Origin: JANYHF01 sp031367715 | GTDB lineage: Bacteria; Pseudomonadota; Alphaproteobacteria; Rhizobiales; Hyphomicrobiaceae | DNA length: 15,926 nucleotides | Reading direction: 5' to 3' | Assembly: GCA_031367715.1 (NCBI GenBank) | Contig: JANLQJ010000451.1 | Coordinates: 1 to 15,926, forward strand | Shown here: piece after piece, positions 6,269-14,170 of the stretch | How the letters are laid out: each line of letters begins with the position of its first letter | Position numbering within the stretch: position 1 is the stretch's first letter | Made by a program: the position numbers and the translations under genes | The notes under the pieces: generated by a model | What the model was told of the DNA's origin: nothing | Seen by the model: only the letters and a program-made list of their open reading frames with translations | Databases searched by the model: none

Positions 6269-7147
6269 GTGGCTAATGCAACCAGAGTTCGGCTCAACCG
6301 ATCGACGACGCGCGGCGACGGTCTGGAAGAGGCGCTGCGTGCCGCTTTGAAACGCGAGCAAGGCATTGAGGTGTCCGGTCTCAACACCCCCGTGCAGGTG
6401 CGCCGGCATCCGGCTGCCCGGCGTCTGACCCTGCGCGTCAGTCAGGTGCGGCGCGAGGTGGTACTGACCATTCCCAACGGCGGCAGTCTGGCCGAGGCCG
6501 GCAAGTTCGTTGGCCAGCACATGGATTGGGTGCGCCAACGGCTTGAGGCGCTGCCTTCGCGCGTCGATCTCACTCATGGTTCGCGCATTCTCTATCGCGG
6601 CGAACCGCATCTGATCGAGATGCTGGGGCCCACGCGCCACCAGCGCATCGCCTGGAGTCATGGTACGCGGGCGGCTCGGGTGGCGTTGAAGGAGTTGGTC
6701 GAAGCGGCGGCGCCAAGCCGGAAAAACCGCGTCACGCTGCCCGATCGCTTACTGCCCCGACTGTGCGTCAGTGGCCAGCACGAGCATGCGCCGCGGCGGT
6801 TGCGTGACTGGCTGGTCAAGCAGGCTCATGAGGAATTGTCCAAGCGCGTCGCAGTCCACACCGGCAATCTTGGCCTGCAGGCGCGGCGCGTCACCGTGCG
6901 CGATCAGACCAGCCGCTGGGGCTCATGCTCGTCGGGACGTGTGCTATCGTTTTCGTGGCGACTGATTCTGGCGCCGTCGTTCGTGCTTGACTATGTCGCT
7001 GCCCACGAAGTGGCGCATCTCAAGGAGATGAATCACGGGCCGCGCTTCTGGTCCTTGGTGCGCAAGACCATGCCACGCATGGAGGAAGCGCGCCGTTGGC
7101 TGAAAAAGCACGGCGCCGAGCTGCACCGCTACGCGTTGCCGTGCTAA
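6269..7147 (+). CDS. YgjP/SprT-like zinc metallopeptidase (DUF45, M48-related)
   Basis: A 292-residue protein of the YgjP family, single-domain zinc metallopeptidases of unknown substrate often linked to nucleic-acid or restriction contexts. The N-terminal half has the family pattern RRHPAARRLTLRV and the C-terminal half the zinc site: HEVAH (His246, Glu247, His250) followed by KEMNHGPRFW, whose His256 is the third ligand. The preceding block SRWGSCSSGRVLSFSWRL is the family signature. The GTG start at 6269 has AAGGAG eight bases upstream; the frame is open to 6164 without such a site. An interior stretch (about 145-175) with a VEAAAPSRKNR segment is longer than in compact homologues. It ends with PC and has no secretion signal, so it is cytoplasmic. 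Confidence 0.88.
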   Translation: MANATRVRLNRSTTRGDGLEEALRAALKREQGIEVSGLNTPVQVRRHPAARRLTLRVSQVRREVVLTIPNGGSLAEAGKFVGQHMDWVRQRLEALPSRVDLTHGSRILYRGEPHLIEMLGPTRHQRIAWSHGTRAARVALKELVEAAAPSRKNRVTLPDRLLPRLCVSGQHEHAPRRLRDWLVKQAHEELSKRVAVHTGNLGLQARRVTVRDQTSRWGSCSSGRVLSFSWRLILAPSFVLDYVAAHEVAHLKEMNHGPRFWSLVRKTMPRMEEARRWLKKHGAELHRYALPC

Positions 7148-7507
7148 TGTTCTGCAACAAACATTTGGTACCCGCCGATATCGTCATTCGCGCGCAGGCG
7201 GGACTCCATGCAAGTCAAAGTTTGCCTCGGCCCTATCAACCAAGGAAGCCATTGATCCATCGAGCCGTTCCAGGTGTCAGAATTCCTGCGCAGAATCGGC
7301 GTGCTTGGACCCGCGCCTTCGCGGGGGTGACGACATAGTGGGAGCCATTTGTAAGTGTCGGAACACGAGCAGGGCCGTAGGTTCAGAGGTAAGTTGCCGG
7401 TAGGTTTTGTCAGGATGTAAAGCGTATGTGTGCGTAGGAGCAGGGGATGTAGGCTGGACCGGGCAATAGCGGACCGGACCTGAGCACCGTCCCAGGGGGC
7501 ATACGGG
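7148..7507. other. 360-base gap before the nucleotide-sugar dehydratase gene
   Basis: No coding frame is supported. The left half carries an inverted pair of REP-like units (7183-7210 and 7306-7334). The right half (7341-7507) is G-rich, with loosely repeated GTAGG and GGACCGG words, and ends in GGGGGCATACGGG just before the ATG, serving as the ribosome-binding region. No clear promoter hexamers were recognised. Confidence 0.5.
7183..7334. repeat. Inverted pair of REP-like palindromic units
   Basis: The unit at 7183-7210 (GTCATTCGCGCGCAGGCGGG, then ACTCCATG) and the reverse complement of 7306-7334 (GTCGTCACCCCCGCGAAGGC, then GCGGGTCCA) are imperfect copies of the same motif, facing each other across about 95 bases. 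Each unit can itself form a short GC-rich hairpin. GTCATTCCCGCG...GCGGGAATCCA-like units are familiar intergenic repeats of Hyphomicrobiales genomes. Confidence 0.65.
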
Positions 7508-9517
7508 ATGATCGCGAGACTGAGACCGAGCGGCGGTTGGCGCTATTGGCTGACCTGCCTGCCGCGCTACCATAAACGCGCTCTGCTGGTGCTCAATGAT
7601 GTTGGTATACTGACATTTGCAGTCTGGGCCTCCTATTCTTTCCGCCTCAACACCTTCTATGTGCCGCCAACCGTTACCGTCGGGCTGTTCTTGATGACTG
7701 CGCCGGCGATCGGCGTCGTCACTTTCCACCATTTCGGCCTCTACAAGATGGTCACTCGGTTTATCGGGTCGATCGGAGCGCAGCGTGTGCTGGTCGCCTC
7801 GACGCTGACGGCGGGTTTGTGGACCATGCTGTTGTGGTTCGTCCGCTTTATGGAACCGGCGCTGAACCAGCTCTTGATCGTGCCGCGCTTCAGTGTCGTC
7901 ATGTTCGCCTTCGTCAGCGGCGTTCTGGTTTGGGGCAGCCGGCAGTTTGTCGGCTGGATCCTGAACGCTTCGCCCAATGCCACACAGACCGAGGGCAGCC
8001 CGGCCGTCAAACGGGTGCTGATCTACGGCGCCGGGCCGACCGGCGTGCAGCTGCTCAACTCGCTGCAGCACTCCAGCGGCTATTGCGCCATCGGCTTCAT
8101 CGACGAGCGCACGACGCTGCGCGGTCAGGTGGTGGCGGGACTGAAAGTGCATCGCCCGCTGTTGCTGCGTGAGCTGATCGTCGAGCACCGGATCGACGAA
8201 GTCCTGGTCGCCATGCCGGAGGCCTCACGCTCGCGCCGTCGCACCATTCTCAAGCGCCTGGAAGCCTACAAGGTCGGCGTCAAGACCCTGCCCGGCCTGG
8301 CCGATATCGCGTCGGGCCGCGTCGGCATTTCCGATTTGAAGGCCGTCTCGGCGGCCGATCTGCTCGGGCGCGATCGGGTCCGGCCGGACCAGGCGCTGCT
8401 GCGCCGCTCGATCCTCGGCAAAGCCGTGCTGGTCACCGGCGCGGGTGGCTCGATCGGCTCGGAACTGGCCCGCCAGATCTACGCCCTCAACCCTAAGCGA
8501 TTGGTATTATTGGATGTTTCAGAGCCGTCCCTGTTCGAGATCGAGCAGGAACTGAAAACCATCGCGCGCCGCCGCAAGATCGATCCGGAAGCGGACGGCG
8601 TCGTCACGGTGCTGGGTTCGATCCACGACCAGGGACTGATCCGGCGCACATTGCAGGACAATGGCATCGAGACCATCTTCCATGCCGCGGCCTACAAGCA
8701 TGTGCCGATGGTCGAGCACAATCCGGTGGTTGGGATACGGAACAATACCTTCGGCACGCGCGTGCTGGCTGAGACGGCGCGCGATCTCGGGGTCGAGCGC
8801 TTCGTGCTGATCTCGACCGACAAGGCGGTGCGTCCCACTAACATCATGGGCGCCAGCAAGCGGCTGGCCGAGCTGCAGTTGCAGGCGCTGGCCGGCGAGG
8901 GCGTGGGCAAGACCGTGTTCACCATGGTGCGCTTCGGCAATGTGTTGGATTCATCGGGCTCGGTGGTGCGATTGTTCCGTAAACAGATCGAAAACGGCGG
9001 ACCGGTCACGGTCACGCATCCCGACATCATCCGCTATTTCATGTCGATTCCCGAGGCCTCCGAACTGGTGATCCAGGCCGGCGCCATGGCGCATGGCGGC
9101 GAGGTGTTCGTGCTTGATATGGGCGCAGCCGTGAAGATCGACGCACTCGCCCGCTCCATGATCAAGCATGTGGGACTGCGGGTGAAGGACGAGGCCAATC
9201 CCGGCGGCGACATCGCGATTGTCTATACCGGCTTGCGTCCCGGAGAAAAACTGTATGAAGAGCTTTTGATCAACGAGGCGACCGCCGTGACGGCGCATCC
9301 GCGCATCCAGCGCAGCCTGGAGCCGGGCCTGTCGATGGACGAGCTGGAGCGCGAGCTGTCGGCGCTGAACCGGGCGCTAGAGACCGCCGATCTCGACGCC
9401 ATCCATGCCGTGCTGAAGCGTACCGTCGAAGGTTATGTGCCCGACATGCGGCATTTGGAGATGCCGCCAGGCACCCCCGCTCAAACCGACGCGGCGGCGC
9501 GGCGGGTATTGCATTAA
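7508..9517 (+). CDS. Membrane-anchored nucleotide-sugar 4,6-dehydratase (WbpM/PglF/CapD type)
   Basis: 669 residues in the usual three-part layout: four predicted membrane helices (about 28-48, 57-76, 93-115, 124-146), a first Rossmann domain with GAGPTGVQL (174-182), and the catalytic extended-SDR domain with GAGGSIGSEL (311-320). The catalytic region reads STDKAVRPTNIMGASKR (436-452), where Met447 and Lys451 replace the Tyr-x-x-x-Lys of ordinary SDRs, as in WbpM-type inverting or retaining UDP-GlcNAc 4,6-dehydratases. Other conserved blocks are HAAAYKHVPMVE and GLRPGEKLYEELL. The product, a UDP-4-keto-6-deoxy sugar, feeds O-antigen, capsule or glycoprotein sugars such as QuiNAc. No glycosyltransferases or export genes adjoin it here, so its pathway partners lie elsewhere. 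The ATG start follows a G-rich site. Confidence 0.92.
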   Translation: MIARLRPSGGWRYWLTCLPRYHKRALLVLNDVGILTFAVWASYSFRLNTFYVPPTVTVGLFLMTAPAIGVVTFHHFGLYKMVTRFIGSIGAQRVLVASTLTAGLWTMLLWFVRFMEPALNQLLIVPRFSVVMFAFVSGVLVWGSRQFVGWILNASPNATQTEGSPAVKRVLIYGAGPTGVQLLNSLQHSSGYCAIGFIDERTTLRGQVVAGLKVHRPLLLRELIVEHRIDEVLVAMPEASRSRRRTILKRLEAYKVGVKTLPGLADIASGRVGISDLKAVSAADLLGRDRVRPDQALLRRSILGKAVLVTGAGGSIGSELARQIYALNPKRLVLLDVSEPSLFEIEQELKTIARRRKIDPEADGVVTVLGSIHDQGLIRRTLQDNGIETIFHAAAYKHVPMVEHNPVVGIRNNTFGTRVLAETARDLGVERFVLISTDKAVRPTNIMGASKRLAELQLQALAGEGVGKTVFTMVRFGNVLDSSGSVVRLFRKQIENGGPVTVTHPDIIRYFMSIPEASELVIQAGAMAHGGEVFVLDMGAAVKIDALARSMIKHVGLRVKDEANPGGDIAIVYTGLRPGEKLYEELLINEATAVTAHPRIQRSLEPGLSMDELERELSALNRALETADLDAIHAVLKRTVEGYVPDMRHLEMPPGTPAQTDAAARRVLH

Positions 9518-10617
9518 GTCGCTGATTTGCCGTCTGTTTTGGACACCGTCAAGCCTCGCGCCACGTCCAGTGCCAGCTCGCGGAAACGTGGTTTCCTGGC
9601 TTCGATGAAGGGCAGCGGGCGGGTGAGATCGATGGCGGCAACGCCCAGCCGCACCGTCAACCCGCCGTTGAACATGCCCTGTCCGGCGCGTGCGGACAAT
9701 CGCTTGGCAAGGCCCTGGCCGACGAACTGGCCGAACAGATCGTCCGTGAGCGCCAGGCCTCCGCTGGCCACCACATAGGCAATGACCCGGCTGGCTAACC
9801 GGAACAAGGCCGCATAGCCGGGCCGGCCGCCATAGATGGTCGCGATACGCCGCAGCATGCGCAGGTTTTCATAGAGCACGAAGCCCATGTCGAAAATGGC
9901 GAACGGCGTGATCGCGGTCACCACCGAGACGCGCCGCGCCGACTGCGCGATGGCCGCCTTGGCCTGGTCGTCGACCGCCGCCAACAATTCGCGATCGAGC
10001 AGCGCCAATCGCTCCGTACTGCTCATGATGGTGCGGTCGTGATCGGCAAGGCGGGCCCTCGCCCAGGCCAGCTCGGGGCGATCTGCATACAAATCACGTA
10101 TCGAAGTGACAGTCTCGGCGACGCTTCGATTGGTCGCGTTGTTGCCGTGCATGACCCTGCTATGGCCCACCATGGTTGGGTTAACGCCGGCATCCGCCGC
10201 CATCTGCAGCGACGTTTCGGATTGCTTGCGCAACTGCTGCAGTTTTGCCAGCCGAAAGACGCCGATCACCTCGCGGGCGATCAGCATGGTCAACGACAGT
10301 ACCAGAATGCCGGCTAATACGACCGCCACCCAGCCGATCCAATCCTGGCGCTGGAACAGATCCCATACAAAGCTCCAGAAGCGCAACGCAAACGACATGA
10401 TCAGCAGACTGATGGCGCTGCCAGCCAGCCATAGCCCCCAGTTGATGCCTCGCTGCAGGTCTGCGACGGTTGGCACGCGGAGCGACGACGGGCGCGGTGC
10501 TGGCTCGGGCGGAGGCTCGGACGTCAGCGGATCATCCTGTGGCGTTGGATCGGACGCACGCAAGCGCGGATCGGCCGGATCGAACAGCTGTGGCTGGCGG
10601 CGTGGGGTGTCACTCAT
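9514..10617 (-). CDS. ycjF: YcjF-family membrane protein (DUF697, TIGR01620-like)
   Basis: 367 residues: a proline-rich, charged N-terminal region (1-50), two adjacent membrane helices (about 65-88 and 98-118, INWGLWLAGSAISLLI and WIGWVAVVLAGILVL), then a DUF697-type C-terminal domain with ITPFAIFDMGFVLYENLRML and a glycine-rich amphipathic region. The family is inner-membrane, of unknown biochemical function, and is almost always found beside YcjX; in E. coli the pair is linked to the phage-shock (envelope stress) regulon. The ATG at 10617 has GGAG seven bases upstream; the frame is open further to 10731 but would overlap the ycjX end. It converges on the sugar dehydratase gene and shares its stop-codon bases. 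Confidence 0.85.
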   Translation of the reverse strand: MSDTPRRQPQLFDPADPRLRASDPTPQDDPLTSEPPPEPAPRPSSLRVPTVADLQRGINWGLWLAGSAISLLIMSFALRFWSFVWDLFQRQDWIGWVAVVLAGILVLSLTMLIAREVIGVFRLAKLQQLRKQSETSLQMAADAGVNPTMVGHSRVMHGNNATNRSVAETVTSIRDLYADRPELAWARARLADHDRTIMSSTERLALLDRELLAAVDDQAKAAIAQSARRVSVVTAITPFAIFDMGFVLYENLRMLRRIATIYGGRPGYAALFRLASRVIAYVVASGGLALTDDLFGQFVGQGLAKRLSARAGQGMFNGGLTVRLGVAAIDLTRPLPFIEARKPRFRELALDVARGLTVSKTDGKSAT

Positions 10618-10711
10618 CCGGACGCTCCGATGCAGGGCAATGGCCGTGCGCTGTCGTCCTTCTGCCGGTGGGAGAAAGGAATGAGCTGGACCTCCGATGG
10701 TGGTGCTGGGA

Positions 10712-12163
10712 TCATGCAAGTCGATCCCCAATAAGAAACTCGATCGCGCGGTCCAGCCGGATGTTCGGGAACGGCGGGCTCGGTTCGGACGCGGTCGGCA
10801 CGATCAGCGGCGGGCGGAAGCGCGGGAAGCGCAGCATTCCCTCAAGCCCGCCACCGCTCATCCCCAATGCCTCGTCCGGGTTCACCGGCAGATCGCCCGG
10901 AAAGATCGCCACTTCGCGCCGGCCGTCGAAGGTCTGTGTGCCGAAGATCTCGCCCGCCATCGGCGTCCCCCTGATGCACGGCAGCGCCGCCGCGCCACCC
11001 ACCGCCGGCATTTCGGCCTCGCGCGTTGCCCTTATGCCAGCCAGCGCCAGCACCCGCACCTTGGCGCCGGCGAACTGCGCGCGATTGATCGCCTTGCCGA
11101 CCATCCGCCCAAGGATTGCTTCCAGCCGATCATGCATGGAGTGATGCAGGTGATCGGCCTTGGTGACGGCAAACAGGATGCGATCGATGCGGCGCGACAG
11201 GATCGACGACAACCAGGTATTGGCACCAGGACGGAACGCTCCGAGCACGGACTCAAGCGAGGTAGCAAGATCGGCCACCGCGGACGGCCCGGCATCGAGC
11301 GCGCCGAGCGCATCGACCAGCACGATCTGACGATCCAGCCGCGAGAAGTGATCGCGAAAAAACGGCTCCGCCACATGGGTTTTGTAGGCCTCGAAGCGAC
11401 GCGAAAGAAGCGACGCGAGCGTTCCTTGACGCTCCGCAGGCAGCGGAAAGAAGGTCAGCGCCGGCGAGCCGTCGAGATCGCCCGGCATCAGGAAGCGGCC
11501 AGGGGTCAGCCCGGTATAGACATGATCGCGCTGCCGGCAGGCGCGCAGGTAGTCGCGATAAAGTTCGGCGCCCTTGATGGCGATCTGCTCGGCGTCGCTG
11601 GGAGACGCCTCCAGCCCGCCGAGAAACTGCAAAAACGGCGTGGCCGCTGCTTTGCGATCGGTTCGCGCTGCGCCGGTAAGACATATCTGCGACCACGACT
11701 CGAAACTCTGCGCCAGCAGCGGCAGATCGAGCAGCCATTCGCCCGGATAGTCGACGATATCGACCGCCAGCCGCCGCGTGCCGGTGACGTGGCGCCACAG
11801 GCTGCTGGGCGCATATTCCAGCGTCAACCGCAACTGGCTGATGCGCCGCGTGCTCTGCGGCCAGCGCGGCGGATCACCCATCAGCGCTCCGAGATGATCC
11901 TCGATCTGGAAGCGCGGCACATCGTCATCGGGTTGCGGCTCCAACCAGGCGCGTTTCAACCGCCCGTCGCCCTGCGCGCGCAAAAACGGCAGCCGCCCAC
12001 CCGCGATCAGGTTGTGGACGAGAGCCGTGATGAAAATGGTCTTGCCTGCCCGCGCCAGCCCGGTAACGCCGAGCCGGACGGTCGGGCGCACGAGGTCGGA
12101 GGCATAGGCGCCGGCATGGCGCATCGCGTCCGTGGCGTCGGAGGAAAAGCGTTCGAGGCGCAT
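10712..12163 (-). CDS. ycjX: YcjX-like P-loop NTPase (DUF463)
   Basis: 483 residues with a GTPase-like nucleotide site: Walker A GLARAGKT (35-42), a DxPG-type switch in VDIVDYPGEWLLDLPLL (Asp138-Gly141) and a guanine-specificity-like TKAD (334-337). The family is predicted to bind GTP and works with YcjF, whose gene follows 94 bases downstream on the same strand, so the two probably form one unit; together they are thought to act at the inner membrane during envelope stress. The C-terminal domain with FPGDLPVNPDEAL and IEFLIGDRLA is typical. The ATG at 12163 agrees with the family N-terminus, although the upstream ribosome site is weak. An insertion of a palindromic repeat lies just upstream. 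Confidence 0.9.
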   Translation of the reverse strand: MRLERFSSDATDAMRHAGAYASDLVRPTVRLGVTGLARAGKTIFITALVHNLIAGGRLPFLRAQGDGRLKRAWLEPQPDDDVPRFQIEDHLGALMGDPPRWPQSTRRISQLRLTLEYAPSSLWRHVTGTRRLAVDIVDYPGEWLLDLPLLAQSFESWSQICLTGAARTDRKAAATPFLQFLGGLEASPSDAEQIAIKGAELYRDYLRACRQRDHVYTGLTPGRFLMPGDLDGSPALTFFPLPAERQGTLASLLSRRFEAYKTHVAEPFFRDHFSRLDRQIVLVDALGALDAGPSAVADLATSLESVLGAFRPGANTWLSSILSRRIDRILFAVTKADHLHHSMHDRLEAILGRMVGKAINRAQFAGAKVRVLALAGIRATREAEMPAVGGAAALPCIRGTPMAGEIFGTQTFDGRREVAIFPGDLPVNPDEALGMSGGGLEGMLRFPRFRPPLIVPTASEPSPPFPNIRLDRAIEFLIGDRLA

Positions 12164-12239
12164 GGGGTCCCGCTGGTTCAGGCGTTACAGGTAATGCGGG
12201 ACCTGGGCGGGTGCAAGGCGGGGTGGCGCGTTGCCGACC

Positions 12240-12328
12240 GTAGGTTGGGGCAAGCGTTTCAGCGCGACCCAACATTCCACAGGCAGCGCAAGTCACGCTG
12301 GGTCGCGAGAAGGCTTGACCCAACCTAC
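12240..12328. repeat. Large imperfect palindromic element between the reductase and ycjX
   Basis: The left arm (12240-12273) begins GTAGGTTGGGGCAAGC and ends GCGACCCAAC; the reverse complement of the right arm (12297-12328) begins GTAGGTTGGGTCAAGC and ends GCGACCCAGC. The arms of 32-34 bases differ at only a few positions and leave a 23-base loop. The transcript would form a long hairpin, so the element probably terminates or insulates reductase transcription from ycjX (both minus strand). Its outer GTAG supplies the TAG stop codon of the reductase gene (12325-12327). Elements with GTAGGTTGGG arms look like mobile intergenic palindromes. Confidence 0.7.
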
Positions 12329-13374
12329 CTCACCCCCAGCTTCCTTTGCAGACTCGACGACGACGTCGTGTACTGGAACACCACCTTCTTATCGGGAAAG
12401 ATGATCCGGTTCGCCGCCTGCGCCATCAGCGCGGCCTCGTGGAAGCCCGACAAGATCAACTTCAATTTGCCCGGATAGTGGTTGATATCGCCGATGGCGA
12501 AAATTCCGCGCTCGCTTGATTGGAATTTCTCGGTATCGACCGGCACCAGGTTCTGTTCCAGGTTCAGGCCCCAGTTGGCAATCGGCCCGAGTTTCATCGT
12601 CAACCCGAAGAACGGCATCATGCGGTTGACGGCGAGCGGCATTTCGCTGTTGTCGGATTTGCGGATCGTTACTTGTTCCAGCTCGGCGCCGGTGCCCTGC
12701 AGCGCCGTGGCTTGGCCAATGACGAGGTTCACTTTCCCCTCGGCCACCAGCTCGCGCATGTCGTTGACCGACTTCGGCGCGGCGCGGAATTCGTCGCGGC
12801 GGTGCAGCAGCGTCAGCGACTTGGCCACCTTCTGCAGGTTCAGCGTCCAGTCCAGCGCACTATCGCCGCCGCCGACGATCAGCACGTCCTTACCCGCGAA
12901 GGCGTCCATCTTGCGCACGGAGTAGAATACGCTCGTGCCCTCGAAGCCCTCGATTCCTGGCAGCGGCGGGCGCTTGGGGGTGAACGAGCCGCCGCCGGCC
13001 GCGATCACCACAACTTTGCAGCGGAATGCGGTGCCGGCATCGGTGGTGACGTGGAAGCGGCCGTCGGGTTCGCGACGCAGACTCTCGACCTGCTGGCGGT
13101 AGTGGAACTGCGGCTTGAACGGTTTGGCCTGCAGCATCAGGGCGTCGGTCAATTCCTGGCCGGAAACGATTGGGAGCGCTGGAATGTCGTAGATCGGCTT
13201 TTCGGGGTAGAGTTCGGTGCACTGCCCGCCGGGCCGGTCGAGGATGTCGACGACGTGGGCCTGGATATCAAGGAGCCCCATCTCGAACACGGCGAACAGT
13301 CCGCACGGGCCGGCGCCGATGATCAGGGCGTCGGTTTCGATGGGGGCGGCTTCAGTATTGTCATTGGCGGACAT
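12325..13374 (-). CDS. fnr: Ferredoxin-NADP+ reductase (thioredoxin-reductase-like, YumC type)
   Basis: A 349-residue homodimeric FAD enzyme that moves electrons between NADPH and ferredoxin. The FAD site is IIGAGPCGLFAVFEMG (18-33) with GGQCTELYPEKPIYDIPA following; the NADPH site is IVGGGDSALDW (166-176) with HRRDEFRAAP; the FAD C-terminal motif is FAIGDINHYPGKLKLILSG. There is no CxxC disulfide pair, which separates it from thioredoxin reductase, and the C-terminal tail QYTTSSSSLQRKLG is typical of Rhodopseudomonas and Bradyrhizobium FNRs. ATG at 13374 gives the family length of about 345; a longer frame to 13428 is not conserved. The [2Fe-2S] ferredoxin gene lies upstream on the same strand, separated by a repeat-containing gap, so they are the likely redox partners. 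Confidence 0.94.
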   Translation of the reverse strand: MSANDNTEAAPIETDALIIGAGPCGLFAVFEMGLLDIQAHVVDILDRPGGQCTELYPEKPIYDIPALPIVSGQELTDALMLQAKPFKPQFHYRQQVESLRREPDGRFHVTTDAGTAFRCKVVVIAAGGGSFTPKRPPLPGIEGFEGTSVFYSVRKMDAFAGKDVLIVGGGDSALDWTLNLQKVAKSLTLLHRRDEFRAAPKSVNDMRELVAEGKVNLVIGQATALQGTGAELEQVTIRKSDNSEMPLAVNRMMPFFGLTMKLGPIANWGLNLEQNLVPVDTEKFQSSERGIFAIGDINHYPGKLKLILSGFHEAALMAQAANRIIFPDKKVVFQYTTSSSSLQRKLGVR

Positions 13375-13691
13375 GAAAGGTCTAGACTCCTGGAACGTGT
13401 GCGACGGGCAGCGTCGCTTGTGACACACCCCCCACCCCAGCCCACTTGGGGGAGGGAGTCGCTACGCAATCGTAGCACGAGCGTGCCTCAAATCACCGGC
13501 CGGACTCCCTCCCCTTGAGGACGCGGGTTAGGGTGGGGGGCCGAAAGACTCATGGCGGGTGTAATGCAGCATTTCACGCGCAACGCAAGCGACCGCACCG
13601 ATATGCAATTGCGGTCAATGCGCAAGCACGAAAGCGCCATTGCGGCTTAGGCACTGGTTCCAATGGCGAATTTGCGCGCTTGACGCCAAAC
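13375..13691. other. 317-base gap between ferredoxin and reductase genes
   Basis: No gene is supported. About a third is the palindromic element at 13426-13541. The rest (13542-13691) is lower in structure, with no recognisable promoter hexamers or frame of interest. The gap is long for an operon pair, so the two genes may be transcribed separately. Confidence 0.5.
13426..13541. repeat. Imperfect palindromic repeat with CCCCCCACCC...GGGAGGGAGTC arms
   Basis: The left arm (about 13426-13460) runs CACCCCCCACCCCAGCCC then CTTGGGGGAGGGAGTC; the reverse complement of the right arm (about 13503-13541) runs CCCCCCACCCTAACCC, four extra bases, then CTCAAGGGGAGGGAGTC. Between them sits a second small perfect hairpin GCTACG-CAAT-CGTAGC (13461-13476). 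C-rich/G-rich palindromes of this kind are widespread between genes in Hyphomicrobiales. On the minus strand it lies directly upstream of the reductase start, where a hairpin could affect expression. Confidence 0.6.
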
Positions 13692-14012
13692 TCAGGCCTG
13701 TTTTTCCGGAATGTGTACCACCAGCCCGTCATGCTCCGGTTTGACCTTGATCTGGCAGCTGAGCCGGCTGGTTGGCCGCACGTCATGGGCGAAATCCAGC
13801 ATGTCCTCTTCCATCTGTGAGGGTTCTCCGGTCCTGGCTTTCCAACCCTCGTCGACATAGACGTGGCAGGTGGCGCAGGCGCAGGCGCCACCGCATTCGG
13901 CGGTGATGCCGGGCACGGCATTGCGGATCGCCATCTCCATCACCGTGAAGCCGGACTCGGCGATCACCTCGTGGCGGGTCTGGTTATGTTCAATGTAGAT
14001 AATTTTGGGCAT
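13692..14012 (-). CDS. fdx: Adrenodoxin-type [2Fe-2S] ferredoxin
   Basis: A 106-residue soluble electron carrier. The cluster ligands follow C-x5-C-x2-C-x36-C: Cys40, Cys46, Cys49 in ECGGACACATCHVYV and Cys86 in SRLSCQIKV. This spacing and the ending LVVHIPEKQ place it with the adrenodoxin/FdxB-like ferredoxins that serve cytochrome P450s or Fe-S assembly, rather than plant-type ferredoxins. The start at 14012 (MPKIIYIEHNQT) is where family similarity begins; its ribosome site is weak. The likely partner, the ferredoxin reductase, lies downstream on the same strand. It is divergent from the carbon-nitrogen hydrolase gene across 158 bases. No P450 gene is in view, so its final acceptor is unknown. 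Confidence 0.93.
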   Translation of the reverse strand: MPKIIYIEHNQTRHEVIAESGFTVMEMAIRNAVPGITAECGGACACATCHVYVDEGWKARTGEPSQMEEDMLDFAHDVRPTSRLSCQIKVKPEHDGLVVHIPEKQA

Positions 14013-14170
14013 TCGCGAAGGCGGCTCCAATTGGGCTTGCGTCGGTCTGCCGGATCGGCGCTAGTTTGGCGAACAGTAACTTGGCGTCGGCGCGACGGGC
14101 CTCTATACGGCAATCGTCAGGGTCTCGCCACCTTTCCGCAGCGTCGCGGGGGCGCCAATTGAGGTGACGG

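Noticed and set aside
7277..8188. 303-codon minus-strand open frame
   Set aside because: Antisense to the start of the sugar dehydratase and running across a repeat region; composition is His/Gln/Arg-rich without a family pattern.
10697..12478. 593-codon open frame on the plus strand
   Set aside because: It is the antisense shadow of the ycjX gene in GC-rich DNA; the composition is Arg/Gln/Ala-rich with no motif, while the minus strand has Walker A and TKAD.
12520..13518. 332-codon plus-strand open frame
   Set aside because: Antisense to the ferredoxin-NADP reductase; no domain recognised.
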